In this document: piece after piece, positions 16,119 through 24,895 of the stretch
Layout of the letters: the number at the start of each line of letters is the position of its first letter
How positions within the stretch are numbered: the first letter of the stretch is position 1
Assembly: GCF_024979295.1 (NCBI RefSeq)
Contig: NZ_JANLCJ010000001.1
Span: 310,001-374,000 of the forward strand
Direction: 5' to 3'
Origin: Herbiconiux daphne
Lineage (GTDB): Bacteria; Actinomycetota; Actinomycetes; Actinomycetales; Microbacteriaceae
DNA: 64,000 nt
Program-made: the position numbers and the translations under genes
Notes under the pieces: model-generated
Seen by the model: the letters and a program-made list of their open reading frames with translations, nothing else
The model's database searches: none
What the model was told of the DNA's origin: nothing

Positions 16119-17477
16119 TCATGAGCGTGCGCCGGCGGTCTGCACGTCGGGGAGGGCCCAGGTGCCATCGCCGACTGCTTTCTCGACTCCGTAGAACCGG
16201 AAGATCAGCTCGAAGTCCTTATCAGGTCGCGTGGGTATCCAGTTGCCCTCGAACCCGTCCGGGGCGGTGGGTGCGAAGTAGATGGTGACCGTCCCGTCAT
16301 CGGCCGCGGCAAGCCCTGACTCGAGCGAGGAACGGCTGGCAACGGGAACCTCGCGAATGAGAGCGTGGGTTGCACGGTCATACGCGGTGACCGACCAGTA
16401 CTGCGCCGCCGGCACGTTCGGCGGAACAGCCAGCGTGTGAGAGTCGGCGCCGTGGAGGGGGTCACCGTTGTTGTCTCGAGTGGTGAAGGTGTAGAGCTGG
16501 TGTCCGCCGGTTCCGGCGTGCTTCAGGGAGCTGAAGCCCCAGTAGTAGATCACCCCGCGCGCATCGGCGGGGTAGTGGTCGGGGTCGCCCCAGCTCACCG
16601 CCCAGGAGCGCATCAGGTCGGGATCGCCGGGAAGGAACCAATGCGTGCCCGGAAAGAACGGGGAGAACGACTCGTACTGCTGATCCAACCACTCACGGGC
16701 ATCGGCCAGGCCGGCCAGCAGCCGCTCCGCATGCTCGCGATTGGGGGCGAACGGTTGACCTTTGCGGATGCCGATTGACGCGAGGAGGTCGATCATGCGG
16801 CGGTCGCGGTCGATCCAGGGTTCCTTCTGCACTATCCGGTCCAGCGACTGGAAGAACCGGAGGTCGTACGGGATGGTGGAGTCGAAGATGACGCCGGTGC
16901 CGTCGACGAACGGAGCATCGGCGCTCGGGCCGTCTGCGTCTGTTGCGAGCGGGTAGAGTCGCACCCGTTTCATGTAGGCCACCGCGGCGTCGAGGTCTGC
17001 TGCTGAGTTACTGGCTGGGATCGACCGCAGCAATGCATACCCCTGGAACGTCTCCGACGGCAGCAGCAAGTACCCCTCCGGGATGGTGTCCTTGTAGCCC
17101 GGGGGAGTGAGCAGGTACTTGCCGCCTTGGCCTGCGTCGCGGCCGGCGGGGCCGACCTCATCGAGAGGGGTTTGCCACAGGTCCATCACAGACCCCACAA
17201 TCGAGCCGTCATCCGCCGGCGGGATCTCAAGCACCAGGGGCCCTGTCTCAGAGGTGTCATAGAAGGGCATCAGGTATAACGCGTCGGTGTTCGGAGTCAG
17301 CGACTGATTTGTCCAATCGCTGGGCCGTGGCCAGAACAGCAGCTGGTTCGGGCCGCCACCCACGGCTGTGGTAAATGCCTCGAGCATGGCTTGCGAATTG
17401 ACGCCCGGGATTCCCCAGATCGCAGCCTCCACCACCCGTGAGGTGATCAATCGCTCGGACACATTCGAATCGGTCAT
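16119..17477 (-). CDS. DUF1254/DUF1214 domain-containing protein
   Basis: A 452-residue soluble protein. DUF1254 occupies roughly residues 40-170 (PNTDALYLMPFYDTSETGP, then IPPADDGSIVGSVMDLWQT). DUF1214 forms the C-terminus (VIYYWGFSSLKHAGTGGHQL, AQYWSVTAYDRATHALIR, NWIPTRPDKDFELIFRFYG). No secretion signal is evident, although many relatives are periplasmic. Function of the family is unknown. ATG at 17477 is close to GGGGGAC. Confidence 0.88.
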   Translation of the reverse strand: MTDSNVSERLITSRVVEAAIWGIPGVNSQAMLEAFTTAVGGGPNQLLFWPRPSDWTNQSLTPNTDALYLMPFYDTSETGPLVLEIPPADDGSIVGSVMDLWQTPLDEVGPAGRDAGQGGKYLLTPPGYKDTIPEGYLLLPSETFQGYALLRSIPASNSAADLDAAVAYMKRVRLYPLATDADGPSADAPFVDGTGVIFDSTIPYDLRFFQSLDRIVQKEPWIDRDRRMIDLLASIGIRKGQPFAPNREHAERLLAGLADAREWLDQQYESFSPFFPGTHWFLPGDPDLMRSWAVSWGDPDHYPADARGVIYYWGFSSLKHAGTGGHQLYTFTTRDNNGDPLHGADSHTLAVPPNVPAAQYWSVTAYDRATHALIREVPVASRSSLESGLAAADDGTVTIYFAPTAPDGFEGNWIPTRPDKDFELIFRFYGVEKAVGDGTWALPDVQTAGARS

Positions 17478-17653
17478 GGCGTCCCCCTCGACTCAAACAG
17501 CTTCAAACCATCCTGGCTGAGATGACTCCGTTTTGACCCGGTCATCGGAAAGAAGTTCGGCGACGGCAGCGGGGCGTCTCGATAGGGGATCGGAGAGCGG
17601 ACCGTTATCAAGGAGTGGCGGGCAAAGATCGACAGTCGTCATACGCTCGCACC

Positions 17654-18127
17654 ATGAGACTTAGCCGCCTTGCACGCCTCATGTTCCTCACTGCCGCTCT
17701 GACCGCTGGGATCCTGATGGCCGGGTGTACATCTACGCCGGCACCGACCCCCACAGCCACCGTTACTGTCACCCCGACCCCCACAGCGACTGCCACTCCG
17801 ACGCCCACGGCGACACCGACCCCCGCGGCGGAGCCGGAAGCGGCAGGGTCATACGACCTTGAAGCGGCCTACGCGACGTGCGTTCAGTACGCCACCGACG
17901 ACCTGGCGGGCATGACCGGGACATTCAAACCCTTTGACCCCGCCGACACCAACCCGATTGCCGAAGAGAAGATCACGACCGACGTGTCAGACGACCCAAA
18001 CGCGCTAATGATGCACGTGCTTTGGGAGTCCGACACCAGCGAATTGACGACGGCCACGTTCTGCTCGATCAGCGGCCCGTTCGACACACCCGTGGTCAAG
18101 TTCGAGCGCGGCAGCAGCAACGCTTAG
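17654..18127 (+). CDS. Lipoprotein with TPTP-repeat linker
   Basis: A 157-residue predicted lipoprotein. The signal peptide ends in GILMAGC (lipobox with Cys near residue 24), followed by a threonine/proline linker of TPTPTA-type repeats to about residue 58. The soluble domain contains two cysteines (YATCVQYA and TFCSISG) that could form a disulphide. The fold is unrecognised. It would sit on the outer face of the cytoplasmic membrane. Confidence 0.8.
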   Translation: MRLSRLARLMFLTAALTAGILMAGCTSTPAPTPTATVTVTPTPTATATPTPTATPTPAAEPEAAGSYDLEAAYATCVQYATDDLAGMTGTFKPFDPADTNPIAEEKITTDVSDDPNALMMHVLWESDTSELTTATFCSISGPFDTPVVKFERGSSNA

Positions 18128-18206
18128 GCCGTGCGGCTATTCCGACAGCCGATCGTGCACCGATTGCCGCCGAGACACATCGACACGCCGCCGCGGTGGG
18201 TCTCAT

Positions 18207-18428
18207 TTAACCCGTCCGAACAGATTCCGGTGATGGGGTGATGTACGAGACGGCCCCTCGGCACTCAGTTCTCTGGGAACAGGTACCGGCGGCTCTCGTC
18301 GTGACTCGCTCGACGTGAAGGGGCTCTTGCGTATCGCCTTCGTCGTTGAGCTCGTCGTCACTCGCGGCCGTCGCTTCAATCATGAGCGTGACCTGCTCCA
18401 TCACCTCGAGCGGGCTTTGTTGAGCCAT
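18207..18428 (-). CDS. Small acidic protein, tentative
   Basis: A 73-codon frame starting MAQQSPLEVMEQVTLMIEAT behind AGGGAG, then an acidic stretch (DDELNDEGDTQEP). It overlaps the end of the CPBP remnant in another frame. No family is recognised; the ribosome site is the main support. It could be a chance frame. Confidence 0.4.
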   Translation of the reverse strand: MAQQSPLEVMEQVTLMIEATAASDDELNDEGDTQEPLHVERVTTRAAGTCSQRTECRGAVSYITPSPESVRTG

Positions 18429-18759
18429 CTGGCTCCCTGGACTGTGATCCGGTCGGTGGGTCGACGAGCACGTAGGCGCCGACAGCCCACAGGAACACGG
18501 TCGGGATGGTGTTGAGCAGTATGCCTGCGCCGATGCCGGCCATGAGCGTGAGCGAACCCCGCCCGGGGTGTCGGAAGCCGAGGGAGGGGATGCTGCGCCG
18601 CTCGAAGAGCAGCACCCAGATGAAGAGCCCCACGAGCCCTGACCCGAAGGTGAGTGCCTCCTGCAGCTGAGCTTCGGGCGTTCCAACTTCCACGACCCAG
18701 GTTCTCGCGAAGATCGCTCCGACGATCCCTGGGAGGCCCGGGATGAAGACCAGCAGCAC
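18376..18759 (-). pseudogene. Degenerate CPBP intramembrane protease, N-terminal part
   Basis: About 100 codons resemble the N-terminal third of CPBP (Abi) family proteases: LVFIPGLPGIVGAIFARTWV, an LFIWVLLFERRSIPSLGFRH region, and a helix GIGAGILLNTIPTVFLWAVG. The catalytic EExxxR and HxxxN/H motifs that should follow are absent, and similarity ends near ILVDPP. At the 5' end an in-frame TAG interrupts the natural start (reading LSYLLVL just after it), while a plausible ATG at 18781 is in another frame. Both ends therefore look damaged. Confidence 0.6.
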
Positions 18760-18781
18760 GAGGAGGTAGGACAGCTACCAT

Positions 18782-19377
18782 CGCGTTATCTGCCGGCCGG
18801 TGTTCGCATCTTGAGTGAACGGGGTATCGCGAACGGACGCAGCGACTCTCCTCAGCCTGGGAAATCCCGTCATGACGGAGGGGTCATTGATCCGGGAGGG
18901 GGTTGGTTGGCCCGCTGGCGCGTGGGCCGTATGGGGTCGGGTGCGAATTCGAGGCGGGTGAGGCGGCCGGCCGGCCAGCGCCACTTCAGGTACCGATAGC
19001 ACTTTCGCCAGCGCGCTGCCATCGCAGGCCGGCGGAGTGAAGGGGCTCCGGCGGCGGGCTCGCGCATGCCCCTACGCGACCAGCAAACACTCAGGTGGAG
19101 TGTCGGAGGGCCATGCTATGGGCCAAATATGATCGCACGGCGCCGCGGGAACTTAAAGAATGGCCTCGGCGTGTCGTCGACTTCGATGTCCGGTATCGCC
19201 AGGACAATTGAGGTGGAACAAATGAAAAGCCCAAGTCGGGCTGACGCCGTTCCTGGGCTCCTCGGAGTGAATCTCAATCTTGGCGGGTCCGGATTCACTT
19301 CGAGGATACCCCGGCTTGGCGCCCGTGAAATGGATTAACACGCGGGCACCAGGATCCGGACGGCGTGACGTTCCGGA
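18782..19377. other. Gene-poor stretch
   Basis: About 600 bases without a convincing gene. Short frames exist on both strands, such as a 32-codon frame at ~19110 opening MLWAKYDRTAPRELKEW, but none has a ribosome site plus family similarity. It lies between the broken CPBP gene and the TIR gene and probably contains eroded sequence. Confidence 0.5.
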
Positions 19378-19392
19378 ATGGATAGAACGCCA

Positions 19393-20130
19393 ATGAGTGG
19401 ATGTACAGCCCCCGTGGAGGGGCACCGAACTTCGAGCGGAGCAGCAAACTGCCCGGTATGCCGTGGCAGTCGCGGCAGGGGACGCGGCTACGGCTACTAC
19501 TCGCCCCCGGCATACTCGTACCCGACGTCGTCATACTCGCGGGTATCGAGCGGAGGCGGCAGCGGGGGAGGTAGCTCGTCTAGCGGCAGGAGCCGGCCTA
19601 GCTGGCAGCCGAGCGCATCCTCAGTGAGTTACACCACGGAGCAGGTTCGGTCACTGACGCCCTACCGGAATGCTGTCGTCAGGGCGGCACCAGCGCCCGA
19701 GCTTCGCGACGTCTTCCTGTGTCACGCGTGGGATGATCGGCGGGGAGCTGCCACCGAGCTTCACGACCTGCTCGAAGCGGTGGGGGTGACGGTCTGGTTC
19801 AGCGAGAAGGACATCGTTCTGGGCCAACCGTTCCTCCGCGAGATCGATCGAGGTCTTGCTCGCTCTCGCACTGGCCTCGTCCTTGTAACCCCGGCGTTGC
19901 TCAAGCGAGTCGACAATGGCGGGGTTTCGGACAAGGAGCTTTCGGAGCTCCTTTCCCGCGATCTCCTCATTCCGGTGGTGCATGAGACCACCTATGACGA
20001 CCTCCGGAAGGTGAGCCCGCTGCTCGGATCCAGGAATGGACTCGATTCCGCCGATGACTCGATGGCAGACATTGCCAAGAAGATCGCCGAGTTGGTCGCG
20101 GTAGAAGAGGAACTCGTCGCAGTGAACTGA
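19393..20130 (+). CDS. TIR-domain protein with zinc-ribbon-like N-terminus
   Basis: A 245-residue protein. Residues 1-25 carry SGCTAPVEGHRTSSGAANCP plus VC (a likely Cys/His zinc site). Residues 30-85 form a G/S/Y-rich disordered linker. Residues ~105-215 are a TIR domain: RDVFLCHAWDDRRGAATELH, VTVWFSEKDIVLGQPFLREI, GLVLVTPALLKR, SDKELSELLSRDLLIPVVHE. Glu182 (in DKELSEL) aligns by position with the catalytic Glu of NAD-cleaving TIRs. The ATG at 19393 starts the conserved motif; an in-frame ATG at 19378 is also possible. Defence or NADase activity is inferred, not shown. Confidence 0.85.
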   Translation: MSGCTAPVEGHRTSSGAANCPVCRGSRGRGRGYGYYSPPAYSYPTSSYSRVSSGGGSGGGSSSSGRSRPSWQPSASSVSYTTEQVRSLTPYRNAVVRAAPAPELRDVFLCHAWDDRRGAATELHDLLEAVGVTVWFSEKDIVLGQPFLREIDRGLARSRTGLVLVTPALLKRVDNGGVSDKELSELLSRDLLIPVVHETTYDDLRKVSPLLGSRNGLDSADDSMADIAKKIAELVAVEEELVAVN

Positions 20131-20316
20131 GTTCGACCTTCTGTCGAACACTCTCGCCCGTGGGTGACGGGGTGCTCGCGGAAGATTCCCTTGAAGGGGG
20201 CGGCGCACATGGCTTGATTCATGTCACCGCCCCTTTTCGCTGCCCAAGGCGCGGGTCTGCGTGAAGTAGCCAAGATTTGCGCAACAGGCCGTTGCGCAAT
20301 TCGTGCAAGCTCCTCT

Positions 20317-20835
20317 CTAAGACTCGTGGGCAGCACTCCTGCGCTCGATGAGGGTGGTGTCTCGCCACTGGCCGGCCCACGGGCCGTAGGTCATCAAGGC
20401 GATGCGCTCACGGGTGCCGATGCGGCGGAAGCCGGCGTGATTGTGGAGGGTGAGGCTGGCGGCGTTCTCGGGAAAGATGCTGGATTGGATCGTCCAGATG
20501 CCGACGCCTTCTGCGGCGCTGATGAAGGCGTCGACGAGCTGTCGGCCGATGCCCTGTCCGGCGGCCGCGGGAGAGACATACACGGAGTGCTCGACCACGC
20601 CCCGGTAGACCTCCCGGGTTGACACGGGGGATGCGGCCACCCATCCGAGCACGGTCCCGGTGTCGTCGGTGGCGACGAGGCGGCCGGCGTAGAGCTTGCC
20701 GGCGTGGAAGTGCTCCCAGCTCGGCGGTTCGGCCTCGAAGGTCGCGTTGCCGGTGGCGATCCCGGCGCGGTAGATCGCCTCGACGGCCGGCCAGTCGGAG
20801 GCGGTCATCGGCCGGATGGTCACCGGGCCGGTCAT
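20317..20835 (-). CDS. GNAT N-acetyltransferase, ArsN1/phosphinothricin-type
   Basis: A 172-residue GNAT of the PAT/ArsN branch: TIRPMTASDWPAVEAIYRAG, NATFEAEPPSWEHF, SVYVSPAAAGQGIGRQLVDA (acetyl-CoA loop QGIGRQL) and NHAGFRRIGTRERI. Relatives acetylate phosphinothricin or, in ars loci, arsinothricin. Its start overlaps the ArsR stop by 4 bases (ATGA), so it belongs to the arsenic operon. This context favours an ArsN1 role over general herbicide resistance; substrate is inferred. Confidence 0.85.
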   Translation of the reverse strand: MTGPVTIRPMTASDWPAVEAIYRAGIATGNATFEAEPPSWEHFHAGKLYAGRLVATDDTGTVLGWVAASPVSTREVYRGVVEHSVYVSPAAAGQGIGRQLVDAFISAAEGVGIWTIQSSIFPENAASLTLHNHAGFRRIGTRERIALMTYGPWAGQWRDTTLIERRSAAHES

Positions 20836-21179
20836 GGGCGGAGGGCTTGGGCCGCTCGGTCAAGGGCGTCGTCGACGACCCGGTAGTAGGCCCAGCGGCC
20901 GCGCTGCTCGCGCATGGCCAGGCCCGCGTCGACGAGCAGCTTCATGTGATGCGAGACGGTCGGCTGCGACAGGCCGACCGGCTCGGTGAGGTCGCAGATG
21001 CACGCTTCCCCGCCCTGGCTCGCCGCGATCAGCGACAGCAACCGCACCCGGGTCGGGTCACCAAGCGCTTTGAACGTGTGGGCGATCCGCTCGGCCTCAT
21101 CGGACGTCAGTACACCCCCGGTGACCGGGCTGCAGCAGGCGGCAGCATCCGTAGTCAGCAATGGGAGAGCGATCATCAT
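20832..21179 (-). CDS. arsR: ArsR-family arsenic-responsive repressor
   Basis: A 115-residue winged-helix repressor. The DNA-binding helix region is SQPTVSHHMKLLVDAGLAMR. Cysteines occur at positions 15-16 (AACCSP) and in EACICDLTEP near residues 60-62. An N-terminal vicinal Cys pair together with a Cys near the DNA-binding helix recalls the Corynebacterium glutamicum type ArsR As(III) site. The MM start at 21179 places the Cys pair exactly at 15/16. It is divergent from the flavoprotein gene across an operator region. Confidence 0.9.
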   Translation of the reverse strand: MMIALPLLTTDAAACCSPVTGGVLTSDEAERIAHTFKALGDPTRVRLLSLIAASQGGEACICDLTEPVGLSQPTVSHHMKLLVDAGLAMREQRGRWAYYRVVDDALDRAAQALRP

Positions 21180-21201
21180 GGACCAATTCTTGCATGTCAT
21201 A

Positions 21202-21253
21202 TTGACAAACGTCGATACATCGATCAATCTCGATACATCGAACTTCATCGATG
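21202..21253. promoter_or_regulatory. Divergent ars promoter with repeated operator
   Basis: TCGATACATCGA occurs twice, at 21212-21223 and 21230-21241, 18 bases apart; each copy is itself palindromic (TCGAT, AC, ATCGA). A third half-like element, TTCATCGATG, follows at 21244-21253. TTGACA at 21202-21207 is a candidate -35 for the rightward gene. The arrangement suits ArsR binding between arsR and the flavoprotein gene. Confidence 0.65.
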
Positions 21254-21269
21254 CGTGAGGAGCGGATCA

Positions 21270-22595
21270 GTGCGGAACGAGCTACCCGTAGTCGTGATCG
21301 GTGCCGGCCCCCAAGGGCTGGCTGCTGCAGCGCACCTGGTCGAGCGCGACCAGCCGGTGCTGGTGTTCGAGGCCGGCGAGAGTGCCGCGGCGGCGGTGTC
21401 CCAGTGGGGGCACGTGCGGTTGTTCTCCGAGTGGAGCGAGCTGGTCGACAAGGCCGCGGCCCGGCTGCTCGAGCCCACCGGCTGGCAGACTCCCACGACC
21501 GGCTACCCCACGGGCGCGCAGTGGATCAGTAGCTACCTCGGCCCGCTTGCCGCCGAGCTGGGCGACCGCATCCGCTACGGATCACGGGTCGTCGGCGTCT
21601 CGCGCCGCGGCCGCGACCGCCTGGTCGACGCAGGACGCGCAGAGCAGCCCTTCACCGTACACATCGAAGCCACCGACGGCGCCGAGTACCGCGTGGATGC
21701 ACGCGCAGTGATCGACGCCTCCGGCACCTGGTTGGCCCCGAACCCGGCCGGCGCCGACGGGCTGCCCGCGCTGGGGGAGCACCCAGTCGCGGAGCTGCTG
21801 GAGTACCGCATCCCGGACTACCGGGCCCGCACGAAGTACGAGGGCAAGCACAGCGTCGTCGTCGGTTCCGGGCACTCCGCCGTGACGGCCGTGATCGCGC
21901 TCGGCCGGATCGCGCGGCGCGACCCGTCGACGAAGGTCACCTGGGTGCTGCGCCGCGGCACCGTTGGGAACACCTTCGGCGGGGGAGAGGCCGACGAGCT
22001 GCCCGCTCGCGGCCAGCTCGGCATCACCGCGAAAGAGTTCGTCGACGCCGGCCTCATCGACATGGTGACAGGGTTCCGGGTCGAGAAGATCGATCGCGAC
22101 GGCGACCAGGTGCTGCTCACGAGTGAGGATGGCCGCACCCTCCCGGCCGCCGATCACGTTGCGGTGCTGACCGGGTTCCGGCCCGATCTGTCGTTCCTGT
22201 CGGAGCTGCGACTGGAACTGGACGCGACGTTGCAGGCACCCGTGCGCATCGCTGCCGAGGTCGACCCCAATCTGCACTCCTGTGGCTCGGTCGCTGCGAC
22301 CGGCGCCGCCGACCTCGCTCAGCCGGAGCCGAACTTTTACTTGGTCGGCGCGAAGTCTTACGGGCGCGCTCCGACGTTCCTGGCGATGACCGGCTATGAG
22401 CAGGTGCGTTCCGTCGTCGCGGAGCTTGCCGGTGACCACGAGGCCGCTGCCCGGGTCGAGCTGGTGCTGCCCGACACGGGTGTGTGTGGGGGAGCGGGCC
22501 TGTTTGATTCGACTGGGACCGCGATCGGTGGGAGCTGCTGCGCTCTGCCGGAGCAGCAGTTGATCCAGATCGGCCGCGCGCCCGTCAGCGTGTAA
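21270..22595 (+). CDS. ArsO-like FAD/NAD(P)-binding flavoprotein
   Basis: A 441-residue flavin-dependent oxidoreductase. FAD site: VVIGAGPQGLAAAAHLVERD at the N-terminus. NAD(P) site near residue 195: HSVVVGSGHSAVTAVIALG. A cysteine-rich end (GVCGGAGLF, then GGSCCALPEQ) could bind arsenicals. The GTG start at 21270 has GAGGAG at 21257-21262. Its position beside arsR and under a repeated operator suggests an ArsO-type monooxygenase acting on arsenic compounds; the reaction is not established. Confidence 0.85.
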   Translation: MRNELPVVVIGAGPQGLAAAAHLVERDQPVLVFEAGESAAAAVSQWGHVRLFSEWSELVDKAAARLLEPTGWQTPTTGYPTGAQWISSYLGPLAAELGDRIRYGSRVVGVSRRGRDRLVDAGRAEQPFTVHIEATDGAEYRVDARAVIDASGTWLAPNPAGADGLPALGEHPVAELLEYRIPDYRARTKYEGKHSVVVGSGHSAVTAVIALGRIARRDPSTKVTWVLRRGTVGNTFGGGEADELPARGQLGITAKEFVDAGLIDMVTGFRVEKIDRDGDQVLLTSEDGRTLPAADHVAVLTGFRPDLSFLSELRLELDATLQAPVRIAAEVDPNLHSCGSVAATGAADLAQPEPNFYLVGAKSYGRAPTFLAMTGYEQVRSVVAELAGDHEAAARVELVLPDTGVCGGAGLFDSTGTAIGGSCCALPEQQLIQIGRAPVSV

Positions 22596-22604
22596 ATCGC
22601 AGCG

Positions 22605-23828
22605 ATGAGGTGGTGGTCGGGGCTTGACCGGGTCGTGGTGCTGCTGTGCATCACGGAAGTCGTGAGCTGGGGCAGCCTCTACTACTCCCTACCCGCAGCC
22701 GTGGGAGCGATCAGCGCCGACACCGGCTGGACCGTCGTCACGATCACCGCCTGCTTCTCGGCCGGCCTGATCGTCTCGGCCGCGGTCGGCATCCTCGCCG
22801 GCCGCTTCCTGGACCGGTGGGGGCCGCGGGTCGTCATGACCGCAGGATCGGTGCTCGCCGTGCTCGGCCTCGTGCTGCTCGCTACGGCCGCGACGGTGCC
22901 GGCGTTCCTGGCCGCGTGGCTGCTGATCGGGGTCGCTCAGGCCGCGGTGCTCTATCAGCCCGCGTTCACGGTCATCGCCCGCCACTACGGCGCAGGCCGG
23001 GACAAACCGATGCTGATCCTCACCCTCGCCGGCGGCCTGGCGTCGACGATCTTCGTGCCGATCACGCTCGCGCTGCTCACCGTGCTCGACTGGCGGGCCA
23101 CCTACCTCGTGCTCGCCGGCATCCTCGCCGCCATCACCATCCCGCTGCACGTCCTCCTGCCCACCACCCGAGATACCCCACCGACCCCACGGCCGAACCG
23201 CGCAGAAAGAGGCCCGGTCGTGCGATCGCGCCGGTTCGTGCTCCTGGCCGGCGGAATCACCGCGATCACGTTCAGCTCCTACGCGGTGACGCTCAACCTG
23301 CTGCCACTCATCACGGAGCGCGGCTACTCAGCCGCGGTCGCCGCTCTCGCGTTCGCACTCGTGGGGGTCGGACAAGTCGCCGGCAGAATCGGCCTGACCG
23401 TCCTGACCCGCACCGTCCCAGCGCACTATCGGCCTCTCGCCGTCGGCGCCTTCGTCGCGCTCACCCTCGCTCTCTTCGGGGTCGTGCCGGGACCGGTGTG
23501 GGCGATCGCTGTCGTTTCGGTGCTGGCCGGCGCCGCTCGGGGAGCGCTCACCTTGATGCAGGCGACCGCAGTGCCGGCCCGATGGGGAACAGCCAGGCTG
23601 GGCGCCCTCAACGGCGAGTTCTCGGCGCCGATCACGGCCGCAACAGCGGTCGCCCCGGTCGCCGGGGTTGCCCTCGGCGTGGGCTTTGCCTCCTACCCGA
23701 TGGCCGCGGCCGTCTTCGCAGGCATCGCCCTCGCAGGCGCGGGCTGCGCGTTCCTCGCAGATCGGCGCGCATCCTGGCCCGCTGAGGGTTCAGCAGGCCA
23801 GAGTCAGCGGGCGAGGATCGTCGACTGA
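22605..23828 (+). CDS. MFS transporter of the arsenic locus
   Basis: A 407-residue protein with about 12 hydrophobic helices in two halves separated by a basic/proline-rich loop (RDTPPTPRPNRAERGP). Motif-A-like GRFLDRWGPRVVM follows the second helix. It starts 9 bases after the flavoprotein stop and is likely cotranscribed, so it probably exports an arsenical product. The last 25 bases overlap the convergent arsenate reductase gene. Confidence 0.87.
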   Translation: MRWWSGLDRVVVLLCITEVVSWGSLYYSLPAAVGAISADTGWTVVTITACFSAGLIVSAAVGILAGRFLDRWGPRVVMTAGSVLAVLGLVLLATAATVPAFLAAWLLIGVAQAAVLYQPAFTVIARHYGAGRDKPMLILTLAGGLASTIFVPITLALLTVLDWRATYLVLAGILAAITIPLHVLLPTTRDTPPTPRPNRAERGPVVRSRRFVLLAGGITAITFSSYAVTLNLLPLITERGYSAAVAALAFALVGVGQVAGRIGLTVLTRTVPAHYRPLAVGAFVALTLALFGVVPGPVWAIAVVSVLAGAARGALTLMQATAVPARWGTARLGALNGEFSAPITAATAVAPVAGVALGVGFASYPMAAAVFAGIALAGAGCAFLADRRASWPAEGSAGQSQRARIVD

Positions 23829-24199
23829 ATCTTCTCCGACACGGCCTCGCGCAGCGGCCGCACCGCGTCGGCGTCCCACGCTTCCGGGTTCGGGAACGAC
23901 CATTCCAACAGCTCGCCGCGCGGCGTCGACGGCAGAGCCAGTCCCGGCTTCATCAGCACCACAATGTCGGCCTCGTCGAGGTCTGTGGTCGTGACCGCGC
24001 GGGGCACGTTCCCCGAAATATCCACGCCTAGCTCGGCCACCGTCGCGGCCACGGCCGCGTTCACCTCATCGGCGGGCGAGAGCCCGGCCGAGGTCGCGGT
24101 GAACCGATCGCCGCCCAAGTGGCCGAGGAGCGCGGCCCCGAGCTGGGAGCGGCCGGCGTTGTGCTGGCAGATGAACAGGACGGTGGGGGTGGCGGTCAT
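23804..24199 (-). CDS. arsC: Low-molecular-weight phosphatase-type arsenate reductase
   Basis: A 131-residue LMW-PTP-fold protein with the P-loop CQHNAGRSQ (CX5R) near residue 11. It ends with VLMKPGLALPSTPRG and SFPNPEAW where the family usually has the second functional segment. A reductase converting As(V) to As(III) is expected; corynebacterial relatives use mycothiol/mycoredoxin, which fits an actinobacterium. It is the third of three leftward reductase-type genes. Confidence 0.85.
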   Translation of the reverse strand: MTATPTVLFICQHNAGRSQLGAALLGHLGGDRFTATSAGLSPADEVNAAVAATVAELGVDISGNVPRAVTTTDLDEADIVVLMKPGLALPSTPRGELLEWSFPNPEAWDADAVRPLREAVSEKIQSTILAR

Positions 24200-24225
24200 G
24201 GATCGCTTTCAGTAGGAGAGGTGGG

Positions 24226-24882
24226 TCAGGCGTGCGAGCTGGTGAATCGAGGGGCGACGTGGAGCTCGTCGAGCAGGGCGAGCACGCGACGCTCGATCTC
24301 GTCGCGGATCGGCCGGATATCGGTGGCGGTCAACCCGGCCGGGTCATCGAGCACCCATTCCTCGTAGCGTTTTCCGGGGAAGATCGGGCAGGCGTCGCCG
24401 CAGCCCATCGTGATGACGACGTCGGCGGCGCGCACGACCTCATCCGTCCACGGCTTCGGGTACTCGTTCGAGATGTCGATACCGCGCTCGGTCATTACAG
24501 CGATCGCTTCCCCGTTCACGTGGTCGCCCGGTTCTGAACCACCCGACCAGGCGACCGCGTTCTCGCCGGCGTAGTGCTCGAAGAACCCGAGGGCCATCTG
24601 GGATCGGCCGGCGTTGTGGACGCAGAGGAACAGCACGGTGGGTTTGCCGTCGAGGTGCTTTCCCTCGACCCGGGCCAGGGCACTCAGCCGTTGGCGGGCG
24701 AACTTCTCGGCCAGCAGCGGCAAGAACGTGGTGACCTTCGCGCGTCCCGCGAACTGGTCGTAGGAGGAATGCAGGAACCGTTCGATCGTCTCCACGTTGA
24801 AGGTGCCGGCGAACTCGCGTTCGAGCCTGGTGGCCGCGGTCTTCAATGCGTACTGCTGATCGAGGGTGATGGCGGGATTCAT
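24226..24882 (-). CDS. arsC: Arsenate reductase with N-terminal three-helix domain
   Basis: A 218-residue protein. Residues 1-70 form a helical region (TRLEREFAGTFNVETIERFL, VTTFLPLLAEKFARQRL) as in actinobacterial ArsC proteins with a three-helix dimerisation domain. The LMW-PTP domain has CVHNAGRSQ and a second Cys motif GCGDACPIFPGKRYEEW. This is the multi-Cys type that can shuttle a disulphide to thioredoxin or mycothiol. ATG at 24882 follows AAAGGGAG. It follows the ArsR-phosphatase fusion gene by 13 bases. Confidence 0.92.
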   Translation of the reverse strand: MNPAITLDQQYALKTAATRLEREFAGTFNVETIERFLHSSYDQFAGRAKVTTFLPLLAEKFARQRLSALARVEGKHLDGKPTVLFLCVHNAGRSQMALGFFEHYAGENAVAWSGGSEPGDHVNGEAIAVMTERGIDISNEYPKPWTDEVVRAADVVITMGCGDACPIFPGKRYEEWVLDDPAGLTATDIRPIRDEIERRVLALLDELHVAPRFTSSHA

Positions 24883-24895
24883 GGGGTGCTCCCTT

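Noticed and set aside
17740..17830. CRISPR-like or tandem DNA repeats in the lipoprotein gene
   Set aside because: The repeats are codon-level TPTPTA linker repeats of a lipoprotein, without spacer structure.
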